Below are positions 5,152 through 11,471 of a DNA stretch of 14,617 nucleotides, piece by piece. The notes below the pieces were generated by a model, which was not told where the DNA came from, ran no database searches, and was given only the letters and a program-made list of their open reading frames with translations. The position numbers and the translations under genes are program-made. The stretch is from JACKCP01 sp034007295 (GTDB lineage Bacteria > Desulfobacterota > Desulfobacteria > Desulfobacterales > JACKCP01). The stretch lies in the NCBI GenBank assembly GCA_034007295.1, contig JAVERC010000063.1, positions 1 to 14,617 on the forward strand, written 5' to 3'. Every line of letters begins with the position of its first letter. The first letter of the stretch is position 1.

Positions 5152-6093
5152 TTGAAATTCCAACTTAATAAACTCCCCGGTCTTGAGGCTCTTCCCAACG
5201 GAGCGGTAGTTATAGGCCGCAAAGAGTCATCCCCAATCCCTTTCAAATTGGATCAGGGATATTCATTCAGCCCTGATGAAGTGAGAACTTTGGTTCTTTG
5301 GGCCAATATTGGCTCTACTGAACCATTCTTTATCCACGGCCCTACAGGAAGCGGGAAGTCAAGCCTTGTTCAGCAATTCGCTGGAAGGTTGAACATACCT
5401 TGCATGACCGTGTGCGGTCATGCCCGGATGGAGTTGTCTGATCTGGTAGGCTACATAGCCATCCAGAAAGACGGCTCTATGTCGTGGATTGACGGGCCAC
5501 TTACAATATCCATGAGGAAAGGCTATTGGTTCCTCCTGGATGAAATAGATTTGATAGACCCCGGCACTCTTGCGGGATTGAATGCTGTGCTTCAGGGCCA
5601 GCCTTTAATAATCCCGGAGAATGAAGGGGAAGTTATACTGCCCCATCCATCCTTCAGGTTTCTTGCCACTGGTAACACCGCTGGAAACGGCGATGATACC
5701 GGAAGGTATCAAGGCACAGTGGCCCAAAACATGGCGGCGATGGACCGCTTCTGGGTGATGGAAAAGGGATACATGGCCTTTGATAAAGAAGTAGAAGTAT
5801 TAAGAGGCCAAACTACAAAAATCCCTGAACCAGCGTTACGAATGCTGGTGAATTTTGCTTTCGAGGTTCGGGAGCAATTCGATCAGGGAAATATTTCTGT
5901 CACTCTCTCAACTCGGTCTTTGTGCCGAGTGGTTCAGATTGCCAGTTACACTTGGCAACGGGCCATGGCGGGGCATGATGTAATCTTGGAAGCCCTTGAG
6001 GTTTCGATGATTGCAAAAGCCCCCAAGGACGAACAAGAAGCTCTGCGTAGCATGAAGCAGAGAGTCTTTGGTGAGGCGACAGAGACAGAGTGA
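5152..6093 (+). CDS. MoxR/CobS-type AAA+ ATPase
   Basis: The start is probably TTG at 5152, 7 bp after AAAGGA; a GTG at 5113 in the same frame lies within the leader hairpin and has no Shine-Dalgarno. The 313-residue product has Walker A GPTGSGKS (63-70), Walker B LLDEID (128-133), sensor 1 in LATGNTAGNGD (N175), an arginine in MDRF (R199) and a sensor-2-like LSTRS (R255). The segment MELSDLVGYIAIQKDGSMSW is typical of the CobS/MoxR clade. Such ATPases form hexamers and work with a VWA-domain partner, which is encoded at 7907-9415 with a DUF3150 protein between. It resembles the cobS-like gene found beside ssb and recombination genes in SXT/R391-type ICEs. It is not likely to be a cobalamin enzyme here. 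Confidence 0.88.
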   Translation: MKFQLNKLPGLEALPNGAVVIGRKESSPIPFKLDQGYSFSPDEVRTLVLWANIGSTEPFFIHGPTGSGKSSLVQQFAGRLNIPCMTVCGHARMELSDLVGYIAIQKDGSMSWIDGPLTISMRKGYWFLLDEIDLIDPGTLAGLNAVLQGQPLIIPENEGEVILPHPSFRFLATGNTAGNGDDTGRYQGTVAQNMAAMDRFWVMEKGYMAFDKEVEVLRGQTTKIPEPALRMLVNFAFEVREQFDQGNISVTLSTRSLCRVVQIASYTWQRAMAGHDVILEALEVSMIAKAPKDEQEALRSMKQRVFGEATETE

Positions 6094-6139
6094 TGTTTCA
6101 CGCCACAATCACTATTTCATCTACTGAAAGGTACAGCTT

Positions 6140-6268
6140 ATGAGCGATAACAAAAAGAACCCGACAAGAGAAGAACGCCTTGAGAGTTTGCTCAAGGAGT
6201 TACTTACAAAGCATTTTGATAACGATCAAGCTAACCGGCTTCGGAGGAAAACATGGAACGCGATTTAA
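6140..6268 (+). CDS. Small hydrophilic protein, 42 aa
   Basis: ATG lies 9 bp after GAAAGG. The frame encodes 42 charged residues (MSDNKKNPTREERLESLLKE and onward), probably one long helix. Its 3' end overlaps the next gene by 16 bp, in a different frame. No family was recognised. The position 46 bp after the ATPase gene, with no leader element between, suggests it is read through from that gene. Confidence 0.55.
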   Translation: MSDNKKNPTREERLESLLKELLTKHFDNDQANRLRRKTWNAI

Positions 6269-6537
6269 GAGCAGAGGGTTGGGGACCGGAAGATTGCTAT
6301 CCAGAAACCGACGAGGGTAGCAAGTCCGAGTTGAGCGCCTTGTTAGCCGCTTATCGGAAACTGGCCTGTGACATGTCGGTTTTATTTGCCCGAAAAAAGA
6401 TCCTTAACGCCCGTGTTGGTGGGCAGGCCGTTGGGATGGAGGCATACCAATTGACCTTTACCGGCTCAGAGCTTGGAAACATCTGGCAGCAGATGGAGGA
6501 GCTTGAAAAACTGGCAAAGCAAGTCTGGTATCCGTGA
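6253..6537 (+). CDS. Hypothetical helical protein, 94 aa
   Basis: ATG lies 6 bp after CGGAGGA, a strong Shine-Dalgarno located inside the end of the preceding small gene. The 94-residue product is mostly helical: residues 27-55 and the C-terminal stretch WQQMEELEKLAKQVW both look amphipathic, as in a helical hairpin. No cysteine motif or membrane segment is seen and no family was recognised. The stop overlaps the following GTG start. Confidence 0.7.
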   Translation: MERDLRAEGWGPEDCYPETDEGSKSELSALLAAYRKLACDMSVLFARKKILNARVGGQAVGMEAYQLTFTGSELGNIWQQMEELEKLAKQVWYP

Positions 6538-6656
6538 CTGCGGCTAACAAAGAGCTTGAGTGGGGCTACAAACCGGGACATTCTCTTATGGATATTGACA
6601 ACTCGCTTTACTGTGAGATAGCAGCATTGCTACCAGAAGTGATTGAAAACAAATAA
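6534..6656 (+). CDS. Small protein, 40 aa, GTGA-overlapping start
   Basis: GTG at 6534 overlaps the preceding TGA (GTGA), the usual arrangement for translational coupling. It encodes 40 residues (MTAANKELEWGYKPGHSLMD and onward, ending PEVIENK). No Shine-Dalgarno of its own is evident, so expression would depend on the upstream gene. No family was recognised. Its short length and lack of other support keep confidence moderate. Confidence 0.5.
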   Translation: MTAANKELEWGYKPGHSLMDIDNSLYCEIAALLPEVIENK

Positions 6657-6694
6657 TCGCCCCGTTCATCAATAGAATAAAAATATTTTTTTTA

Positions 6695-6771
6695 ACCCGA
6701 AGGGGAAGATGCTTACCCCTTTGGGTGAGTGTTTTCTCCTTTTTTAATTTTTAAAAACATAAAGGAGAAAA
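6695..6771 (+). promoter_or_regulatory. Four-segment leader element 6
   Basis: Segment 1 ACCCGAAGGGGAAGA (6695-6709), segment 2 ACCCCTTTGGGT (6715-6726), segment 3 GTTTTCTCCTTTTTT (6731-6745), segment 4 AAAGGAGAAAA (6761-6771). Pairing 1:2 gives 11 bp. Pairing 1:3 holds with two G:U pairs. Pairing 3:4 is TTTTCTCCTTT/AAAGGAGAAAA, 11 bp perfect and covering the whole Shine-Dalgarno. Both 3 and 4 have changed relative to other copies while keeping complementarity. Confidence 0.8.
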
Positions 6772-6773
6772 AA

Positions 6774-7817
6774 ATGTTAAATAATAAAAAACTTATATGC
6801 GTAAATGTGTCTGTTTCAATGTGGGCTGGAAAAAAAGTTATCAGGCCAGAAGACTTGGGCCTGGACTCTGCTGAATTGCCCCCACAGAAGCTTGCAAACT
6901 TTGGGCAAAAAAAAGTTTGCAACCCGGAAGATCTCCGGGATTTTGCCCGTATCAGGCAACAGACATTTCATTCCCTTGAACAAACAGGGGTTAAATTTTT
7001 GGGAGGCTTTGCATTTCCCCTTGCAAAAGCAGGGGAAGTAAAAAAGATGTTGGAGTTGAAAAGGGAAGAGTTTTTGCAGAGCAAGCAATTGTTCCTGCAA
7101 AAATATGAGACTTCACTTCAGACTTGGCTAGAGGGCTTCCCTGAGAAATGGAGAGAAATAATTCATCCGGAAAAAACTGTGGACATTGCAGAAAAATTTC
7201 GTTTCACATTTTCTTTCTTCCAAATTCAGGCCCCTCCGGGTTTTGAAAATGAAGTTGAGGCCATGTTCGATGATCTTGCCGAAAACTTTGAGGAAGAGAT
7301 AAAGCAAGAAGCCTCAGAGCTTTGGGAAAAATATTTCCAGAATCGTGCTGAAATCACCGCACGGCCTATGGAAAAGTTTAGGAAGTTGCTGGAAAAGGCA
7401 ATGAGCTTGGTTTTTCTCAAGCCATCTTTAGGGCCAAACCTGAAAAGGATTGATGACGAGCTGGTTAAGCTCCCCGATGGAAAACTTACAGGCTCAGAAG
7501 CTTTCACGGCTTCTGGCCTTATCATGGAGCTTATGAATCTGGCTCCAATAGCAACAAGTGAGACAGAAGAAACAGAGGACTTGCTTGATTCCTTTGAATC
7601 TCCAGGTTCTCCATCTCCTGAGTTTGAAGACTGGACCCTTCCAGAACCTTCACAGGAAGAAGATGTTGATTCTTCTGACTCTGAACCCATTCCCGATGAG
7701 GCATGGATTTTTGGAGAAGAAGAAGAGGTACAAGCTCCTGATTGGCTTGAAAATCAGGTAGAGCCTGAAGTTGAAAAACAAGATCCCATAGGGGAAGTAC
7801 CCTTTGTGGATTTTTAA
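6774..7817 (+). CDS. DUF3150-family protein with acidic tail
   Basis: The start is ATG at 6774 after AAAGGAG; an upstream in-frame start at 6729 is inside the leader. The 347-residue product has the DUF3150 signatures: VSVSMWAGKKVIRPEDLGL (12-30), LPPQKLANFGQKKVCNPEDL (35-54), and KFLGGFAFPLAKAGEV (74-89), followed by a long helical region. From about residue 265 the sequence is a disordered, strongly acidic tail rich in Glu, Asp, Ser and Pro (for example EEEEVQAPDWLENQVEPEVE). DUF3150 genes are commonly found between a CobS-like ATPase and a VWA protein on ICEs and phages, exactly as here. Their biochemical role is not established. The acidic tail could mimic nucleic acid or bind a basic partner. 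Confidence 0.85.
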   Translation: MLNNKKLICVNVSVSMWAGKKVIRPEDLGLDSAELPPQKLANFGQKKVCNPEDLRDFARIRQQTFHSLEQTGVKFLGGFAFPLAKAGEVKKMLELKREEFLQSKQLFLQKYETSLQTWLEGFPEKWREIIHPEKTVDIAEKFRFTFSFFQIQAPPGFENEVEAMFDDLAENFEEEIKQEASELWEKYFQNRAEITARPMEKFRKLLEKAMSLVFLKPSLGPNLKRIDDELVKLPDGKLTGSEAFTASGLIMELMNLAPIATSETEETEDLLDSFESPGSPSPEFEDWTLPEPSQEEDVDSSDSEPIPDEAWIFGEEEEVQAPDWLENQVEPEVEKQDPIGEVPFVDF

Positions 7818-7836
7818 AAAATAACAACAATCCTAA

Positions 7837-7905
7837 CCCTGAAGGGAACAATTTTCCCTTCGGGGATTTTTGTTCCCTTTTTTATTCAGTTATTAAAGGA
7901 GAACA
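7837..7905 (+). promoter_or_regulatory. Four-segment leader element 7
   Basis: Segment 1 CCCTGAAGGGAACA (7837-7850), segment 2 TTCCCTTCGGGG (7854-7865), segment 3 TTGTTCCCTTTTTT (7870-7883), segment 4 AAAGGAGAACA (7895-7905). Pairing 1:2 gives about 10 bp. Pairing 1:3 gives AAGGGAACA/TGTTCCCTT, 9 bp plus T-tract. Pairing 3:4 gives TGTTC/GAACA and CCTTT/AAAGG around one bulged base, covering the Shine-Dalgarno. Confidence 0.8.
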
Positions 7906-7906
7906 T

Positions 7907-9415
7907 ATGAAAGATTTAAAAATAGTCGCAAGCATGATCGGGAAGCAAAAAAACATCCCGATCCAGGTTGGAAATTTTGACACGGCCAGCACCGATGGCC
8001 TGTCAATTCGATTACCGGATTCTATAAAGTCTTCGGAAGGACATGCCCTTGCTCATGGATACATAGACCATGAAGCAGGTCATGTTCAATTGACGGATAT
8101 GAATTCTTTTAGGGTGGCTGCTATGTCAGGTAGGCCATACCTGAAAGATATCCTGAACATCCTTGAGGATGTGAGGATTGAGTATGCTGTAGGGAAGCAG
8201 TATCCCGGCAGCGTACAAAATTTGAAAAGGGTAATTAAGATTCTCAAAGGAAATGGAGAGCTTGAAGTACCAAGGGTTTCTCCTGATAGCATTTCATATA
8301 TAGGAACTTGGTTGCTGTTTTGGGCCAGAAGTCATTTTCTTTCTCAAGATCTCTCGGATTTTGCAGAAGAAATGGAACGAGAAATTGCCCCTGATATTGT
8401 TTCAAAAATTAAAGGGGCTGTTTCAAATATTATTTTTGAGCCAGACACAGGGGCTGTATTGGTAATGGCTCAAAAGGTTTTGGATCTCATATCTGGGGAT
8501 CAGGGCCAGCCAGACGATTCCGACACCGGGGATCAGGACCAGTCTTCGGACGATTCCGACACCGGGGATCAGGACCAGTCTTCGGACGATTCCGACACCT
8601 CCGACCTTGGCAGTTTAATAGCCAAGGCCCTTAAGGCTCATGTTGAAATACCAACAATGGAAACGCCGTATCTGCCAAGCAATACCGAATACCCAGATAT
8701 GGCTTCTGGTTATGGCAAGGAATATCTTAAAGATCCCTTGCCCTGGAGAAAAACAATGTCTTCCCTTCAGCATCTTTTAGATGGGGAGATTTTAAAGGCA
8801 AGAGAAGTGTCACGCAAAGGAAAGCGGGTGCTTACATCAAAAGCATCAAGGCTTGCCATTGGAGATACAAAAATTTTTAAAAAATCTTCACTCAACAGAG
8901 GGAAGAATTCATCTTTCATTCTGCTCTTGGACACCTCAACTAGCATGAACGCTAATTTTGGTAAAAGTAACAGGATGAATGTAGCAATCGAAGCGGTTGC
9001 TACGCTGTATAAAGCCTTGGAAAAACAAAAAAACTCCAAGGTAAGGGCAGCAATGTTTCCGGATAATAAACCGGAAATGTTTTCTGTCCTTGAATTCAAG
9101 CCCCAACCAAACATGAGGGTGGACGATTATCACAGGTCAACGCCGCTTCATACTGCCCTGGAATGGGCCAGGGTAGAATTGGCTTGTGAACCCAAAGAGG
9201 TTTCTCAAACGATCATTGTTGTTACGGATGGTCAGCCAGATTATTATTACACGGCAAAATCTGTTGCCGAAAAAATAAAAGCCCAGGGCATCAATTTGCT
9301 TGGTATCGGCCTTGAACTTAATCGGTTAGACTTTTTCTCTGCCTGGGAAGAAATAAACAAAGCAGAGGATTTACCAATGGCTTTAACCAGAATGGCAAAA
9401 AGGGGGCTTGCATGA
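7907..9415 (+). CDS. VWA-domain CobT-like protein with HEXXH motif
   Basis: ATG follows AAAGGAG. The 502-residue product has an N-terminal zincin-like segment with HEAGH (55-59) and a downstream LEDVRIE (86-92), the arrangement seen in CobT-type proteins. An acidic, repetitive linker lies at about 198-233. The C-terminal von Willebrand factor A domain carries a complete MIDAS: DTSTS (342-346), T412 in STPLHTAL, and D441 in VVTDGQ. By family it should dock a metal-dependent ligand and be remodelled by the CobS-like ATPase encoded at 5152-6093. The target is unknown; without CobN or other cobalamin genes nearby, cobaltochelatase activity is unlikely. Whether the HEAGH site is catalytic is open. 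The stop overlaps the next start (ATGA). Confidence 0.88.
   Translation: MKDLKIVASMIGKQKNIPIQVGNFDTASTDGLSIRLPDSIKSSEGHALAHGYIDHEAGHVQLTDMNSFRVAAMSGRPYLKDILNILEDVRIEYAVGKQYPGSVQNLKRVIKILKGNGELEVPRVSPDSISYIGTWLLFWARSHFLSQDLSDFAEEMEREIAPDIVSKIKGAVSNIIFEPDTGAVLVMAQKVLDLISGDQGQPDDSDTGDQDQSSDDSDTGDQDQSSDDSDTSDLGSLIAKALKAHVEIPTMETPYLPSNTEYPDMASGYGKEYLKDPLPWRKTMSSLQHLLDGEILKAREVSRKGKRVLTSKASRLAIGDTKIFKKSSLNRGKNSSFILLLDTSTSMNANFGKSNRMNVAIEAVATLYKALEKQKNSKVRAAMFPDNKPEMFSVLEFKPQPNMRVDDYHRSTPLHTALEWARVELACEPKEVSQTIIVVTDGQPDYYYTAKSVAEKIKAQGINLLGIGLELNRLDFFSAWEEINKAEDLPMALTRMAKRGLA
8495..8599 (+). repeat. In-frame 36-bp repeats in the VWA gene linker
   Basis: Three in-frame units: 8495-8527 (33 bp, diverged, GDQGQPDDSDT), then two base-for-base identical 36-bp units at 8528-8563 and 8564-8599, each encoding GDQDQSSDDSDT. 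The identity of the last two copies points to a recent duplication that lengthened the acidic linker between the zincin-like and VWA domains. Confidence 0.95.
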
Positions 9416-9594
9416 TAAGAGATATTAAAGAGATTCTTGTAAAGCTCCGGGAAAGACACGATTCCTTTTTGGGAGTCGATAACCCCCAGGTAATTGAGGT
9501 GAGGATAAAAACAGCCGCAGAAATTAAAGCTTTTGAGGCTGTTCTTCATGCACTTCGGGGAAATAAAATTTTTTTAAATATATACAAAGACTGA
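9412..9594 (+). CDS. Hypothetical protein, 60 aa
   Basis: The start overlaps the VWA gene stop (ATGA), with AAAGGGGG upstream, so it is probably coupled to the VWA protein. The 60 residues form a predicted helix-strand-helix-strand unit: MIRDIKEILVKLRERHDS, then VIEVRIKTAAEIKAFEAVLH, ending IFLNIYKD. No cysteine motif or membrane segment is seen and no family was recognised. Confidence 0.7.
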   Translation: MIRDIKEILVKLRERHDSFLGVDNPQVIEVRIKTAAEIKAFEAVLHALRGNKIFLNIYKD

Positions 9595-9603
9595 GGAAAA
9601 CTA

Positions 9604-9870
9604 ATGCAAGGAATTTTAAATTCTTCTCATGGAAGGATCGTTTTTGATACGGAAACCGGAGATATTATTGAAATGGTTTTCTTTAAAAAAGACGACCCTA
9701 AAAACTACCTTCCCTGTATCACTAAAATTGATGTAGCAGAATGGCTTCGTGCCTATCCCGGTGAATCTCTGGCAGAGGAACATGACATTCTCGACTTCGG
9801 AACCTGGGATATAGACGGTAACTACGAAGATCCCTGCCATGAATGGAGGGAAGAACGTAATTTAATTTAA
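9604..9870 (+). CDS. Hypothetical acidic protein, 88 aa
   Basis: ATG lies 8 bp after TGAGGAAA, nine bases after the previous gene. The 88-residue product is acidic and aromatic-rich. It begins MQGILNSSHGRIVFDTETGD, a strand-turn-strand pattern, and continues with IDVAEWLRAYPGE and an Asp/Trp-rich C-terminal part (DFGTWDIDGNYEDP). No family was recognised. It sits 10 bp upstream of the primase gene, so co-expression is likely. Confidence 0.72.
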   Translation: MQGILNSSHGRIVFDTETGDIIEMVFFKKDDPKNYLPCITKIDVAEWLRAYPGESLAEEHDILDFGTWDIDGNYEDPCHEWREERNLI

Positions 9871-9880
9871 GGGAGATAAT

Positions 9881-10909
9881 ATGGATTTATTGGAGAAGGC
9901 ATACCGCAGCCTCGATAAAATGACGCTTTTTGAGTCTGGTGGTTTAGCTCCGAAGCGTCAAAACGGCTGCATATCCCTTCTCTGTCCCCGGTGCGGACAA
10001 AGAAGGGCATTTACATACGATGATCCAGATTATCGGGTTATCTCATGTAACCGCCTGAATAATTGCGGGTACAAGGCAACGTATCTGCAATGGATTTCAG
10101 GGCAAGAAAAGCCAAGGGGCGAAAGCTTCAAGGCTGCTCTTAAAACCCTTCAAGAAAATGGGAATGGGTTTGTAATTGATTTTGCAACTTCGTTCCCTGC
10201 TGCATCCAGCAAAAGTCCAGAAGATCGCTTTGCTCACCTGGACTATACGGAAGAATACATGCGTCTCCCTCATTTTCACACAGAAGGAGAAGCCTATCTT
10301 AAAAGAAGAAAAATCTATGGTGCGGCAAGACGTTTCGGCGTTCGGTTTGCGTCTCATGGTGAATGGCCTCATATTCACAACGGCCAAAAAATCCGGCAGT
10401 GGAATCCGGGGAGAATCGTTTTTCCCATCTACGATGCCTTCGGAGAAAAAATTTTAAATTTATACGGGAGAACAATAGAAAATGGAAATGCTTCAGGAGA
10501 AGATTGGTACAAAGTCTTGAAGCATGATTTCCTCCCAGGCGCAAAGGGGCCTTGGAATATGGATAGGGCCGCATCGGTTAAGATTGATTCGGTCTTTATC
10601 ACGGAAGCCATTTTTGATGCGCTTTCTCTCGTGGAAAAAAACCCGGCATTAGCAGATAGGACAATATCTTTGAATGGGAATATCAGTCGGTTATTGATCG
10701 ACAAGCTCCCGGCAAAGAGGTTGTTTTTCTGCCTTGATCCGGATGATGCAGGAAAGAAATTGACTGAAACCCTTGCTGAGTATGCCATTTCAAAAGACAA
10801 GATTTGTTTTGTCCTATCAAAAGAAGGGTATGGCGGCACAGGTGATCTTAACGAGGCTTGGATTCTCGGACGATTAAAGTTTGATTTCAAGCCATACGGA
10901 AAGGAATAA
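9881..10909 (+). CDS. DnaG-type primase (zinc finger plus Toprim)
   Basis: ATG follows GGGAGA. The 342-residue product starts with a zinc-binding module, C35 and C38 (LCPRCGQ) with C56 and C62 (SCNRLNNCGY), as in primases of phages and mobile elements. A middle region RIVFPIYDAFGEKILNLYGR (178-197) is the conserved primase-core segment. The Toprim motifs are E242 in VFITEAIFDALSL, the DxD pair D286 and D288 in FFCLDPDDAGKK, and D322 in GTGDLNEAW. No helicase domain is attached, so a separate helicase would be needed. It should make RNA primers on single-stranded DNA for element replication or for converting transferred strands. It ends the plus-strand run of compact genes apart from one small gene. 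Confidence 0.87.
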   Translation: MDLLEKAYRSLDKMTLFESGGLAPKRQNGCISLLCPRCGQRRAFTYDDPDYRVISCNRLNNCGYKATYLQWISGQEKPRGESFKAALKTLQENGNGFVIDFATSFPAASSKSPEDRFAHLDYTEEYMRLPHFHTEGEAYLKRRKIYGAARRFGVRFASHGEWPHIHNGQKIRQWNPGRIVFPIYDAFGEKILNLYGRTIENGNASGEDWYKVLKHDFLPGAKGPWNMDRAASVKIDSVFITEAIFDALSLVEKNPALADRTISLNGNISRLLIDKLPAKRLFFCLDPDDAGKKLTETLAEYAISKDKICFVLSKEGYGGTGDLNEAWILGRLKFDFKPYGKE

Positions 10910-10911
10910 TT

Positions 10912-11091
10912 GTGAAGAAAAAAAATATTTTTATGGAATTAAGAGAAGAAGCCAGAAAGCATGGTTTTGAAAAAGAAGCCGACATTCTTTATCTTAAAAG
11001 AGACTTGGATGGTTTCAAAAAATTATTAAATAAGAATGGTCATTTCTTGGACCATGACAGTCTGAGTCATGAAAGAAATCGACTTAAATAA
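10912..11091 (+). CDS. Small charged protein, 59 aa (GTG start)
   Basis: GTG at 10912 lies two bases after the primase stop and 6 bp after AAAGGA, so it is chosen over the in-frame ATG at 10933. It encodes 59 residues, very rich in Lys and Glu (MKKKNIFMELREEARKHGFE and onward), probably one or two helices, with a His/Asp-rich end (HFLDHDSLSHERN). No family was recognised. It is probably the last gene of the operon, since a large hairpin follows immediately. Confidence 0.6.
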   Translation: MKKKNIFMELREEARKHGFEKEADILYLKRDLDGFKKLLNKNGHFLDHDSLSHERNRLK

Positions 11092-11146
11092 GAGCAATAA
11101 AGCGACATAGCGACATAAGGTTTAATACCTTGTGTCGCTAATGCTC
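11092..11146 (+). promoter_or_regulatory. Large hairpin after the primase operon
   Basis: AGCGACATAAGGT (11109-11121) and ACCTTGTGTCGCT (11127-11139) form a 13-bp stem with one G:U and a TTAAT loop; outer GAGCA (11092-11096) and TGCTC (11142-11146) can extend it. AGCGACAT is duplicated in tandem at 11101-11116, giving two registers. No T-tract follows, so it is not a standard terminator. An mRNA 3' stabilising structure, operator or small RNA is possible. Confidence 0.65.
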
Positions 11147-11162
11147 ATGTTCTTTCTCCTTC

Positions 11163-11234
11163 GTTCAACATTCAGAATTCCCATCAAATTTTTTTAATTT
11201 TTAAAAGGATTTGGTGGGAATTCTGGATTTGAAC
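11163..11234 (+). promoter_or_regulatory. Long inverted repeat, diverged leader-family element
   Basis: Arms 11163-11189 and 11209-11234 are complementary over about 26 bases with a few mismatches (core CAGAATTCCCATCAAAT with ATTTGGTGGGAATTCTG). The loop is T/A-rich and includes AAAAGGA, as in segments 3:4 of the four-segment leaders, but no proper gene starts here. It may be the leader of a lost gene or part of the leader of microprotein 2. Confidence 0.6.
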
Positions 11235-11267
11235 TTTTAAATTTCTATCTTTCAAGGAGGAAGAACA

Positions 11268-11351
11268 ATGGGCATCAGTATAAAAAGAATTTTTGTTGGC
11301 GTACAAATGGGAAGTGTACTTTTCACTACCGTATATTTATTTATTTTTTAA
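11268..11351 (+). CDS. 27-aa hydrophobic microprotein, copy 2
   Basis: ATG follows AAGGAGG, in the same context as copy 1 (AAGGAGGAAGAACAATGGGC is identical). The 27 residues begin MGIS with KR at 6-7 and end TTVYLFIF, and resemble copy 1 at 19 of 27 positions with only conservative changes (Ile/Phe, Met/Val, Gly/Ser, Leu/Phe and similar). One membrane helix is expected. It lies alone between a large inverted repeat and a strong terminator, so it forms its own short transcription unit. A toxin-like or membrane-signalling role is possible but not shown. Confidence 0.82.
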   Translation: MGISIKRIFVGVQMGSVLFTTVYLFIF

Positions 11352-11362
11352 ACAAAAAGTAC

Positions 11363-11405
11363 AAGGGGCTTTCTCTTTTCTTAAAAAGAGGAAGCCCCTT
11401 TTTTT
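11363..11405 (+). terminator. Strong Rho-independent terminator
   Basis: AAGGGGCTTTCTCTTTT pairs with AAAAGAGGAAGCCCCTT (one mismatched or bulged position) around a CTTA-like loop and is followed by TTTTT. It ends transcription of microprotein 2 and separates it from the HU promoter that starts two bases later. Confidence 0.92.
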
Positions 11406-11406
11406 A

Positions 11407-11435
11407 TTGACAAAAATCAGAAATAAATCTAATAT
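11407..11435 (+). promoter_or_regulatory. Sigma70-type promoter of the HU-family gene
   Basis: A consensus TTGACA (11407-11412) is separated by 17 bp from TAATAT (11430-11435, four of six bases of TATAAT). Initiation is expected near 11442, leaving a leader of about 30 nt. The HU gene, and the solitary CRISPR-like repeat after it, would be transcribed from here. Confidence 0.8.
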
Positions 11436-11471
11436 TTTCTTATTTACCTTTTTAAAAAAAAGATATTTTTA

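Noticed and set aside
7226..7690. 154-aa Ser-rich minus-strand frame in the DUF3150 gene
   Set aside because: It is the antisense of the Glu/Asp/Ser-rich acidic tail; the plus-strand product matches a known family.
5152..9415. Cobaltochelatase (cobalamin biosynthesis) locus
   Set aside because: CobS- and CobT-like folds are present but there is no CobN or other cobalamin gene, and the DUF3150 partner and neighbours point to the mobile-element trio.
9412..11091. Additional four-segment leaders before the genes at 9412, 9604, 9881 and 10912
   Set aside because: The gaps are 2-10 bp or overlaps, with no room for the element; these genes appear to be read through from the VWA gene.
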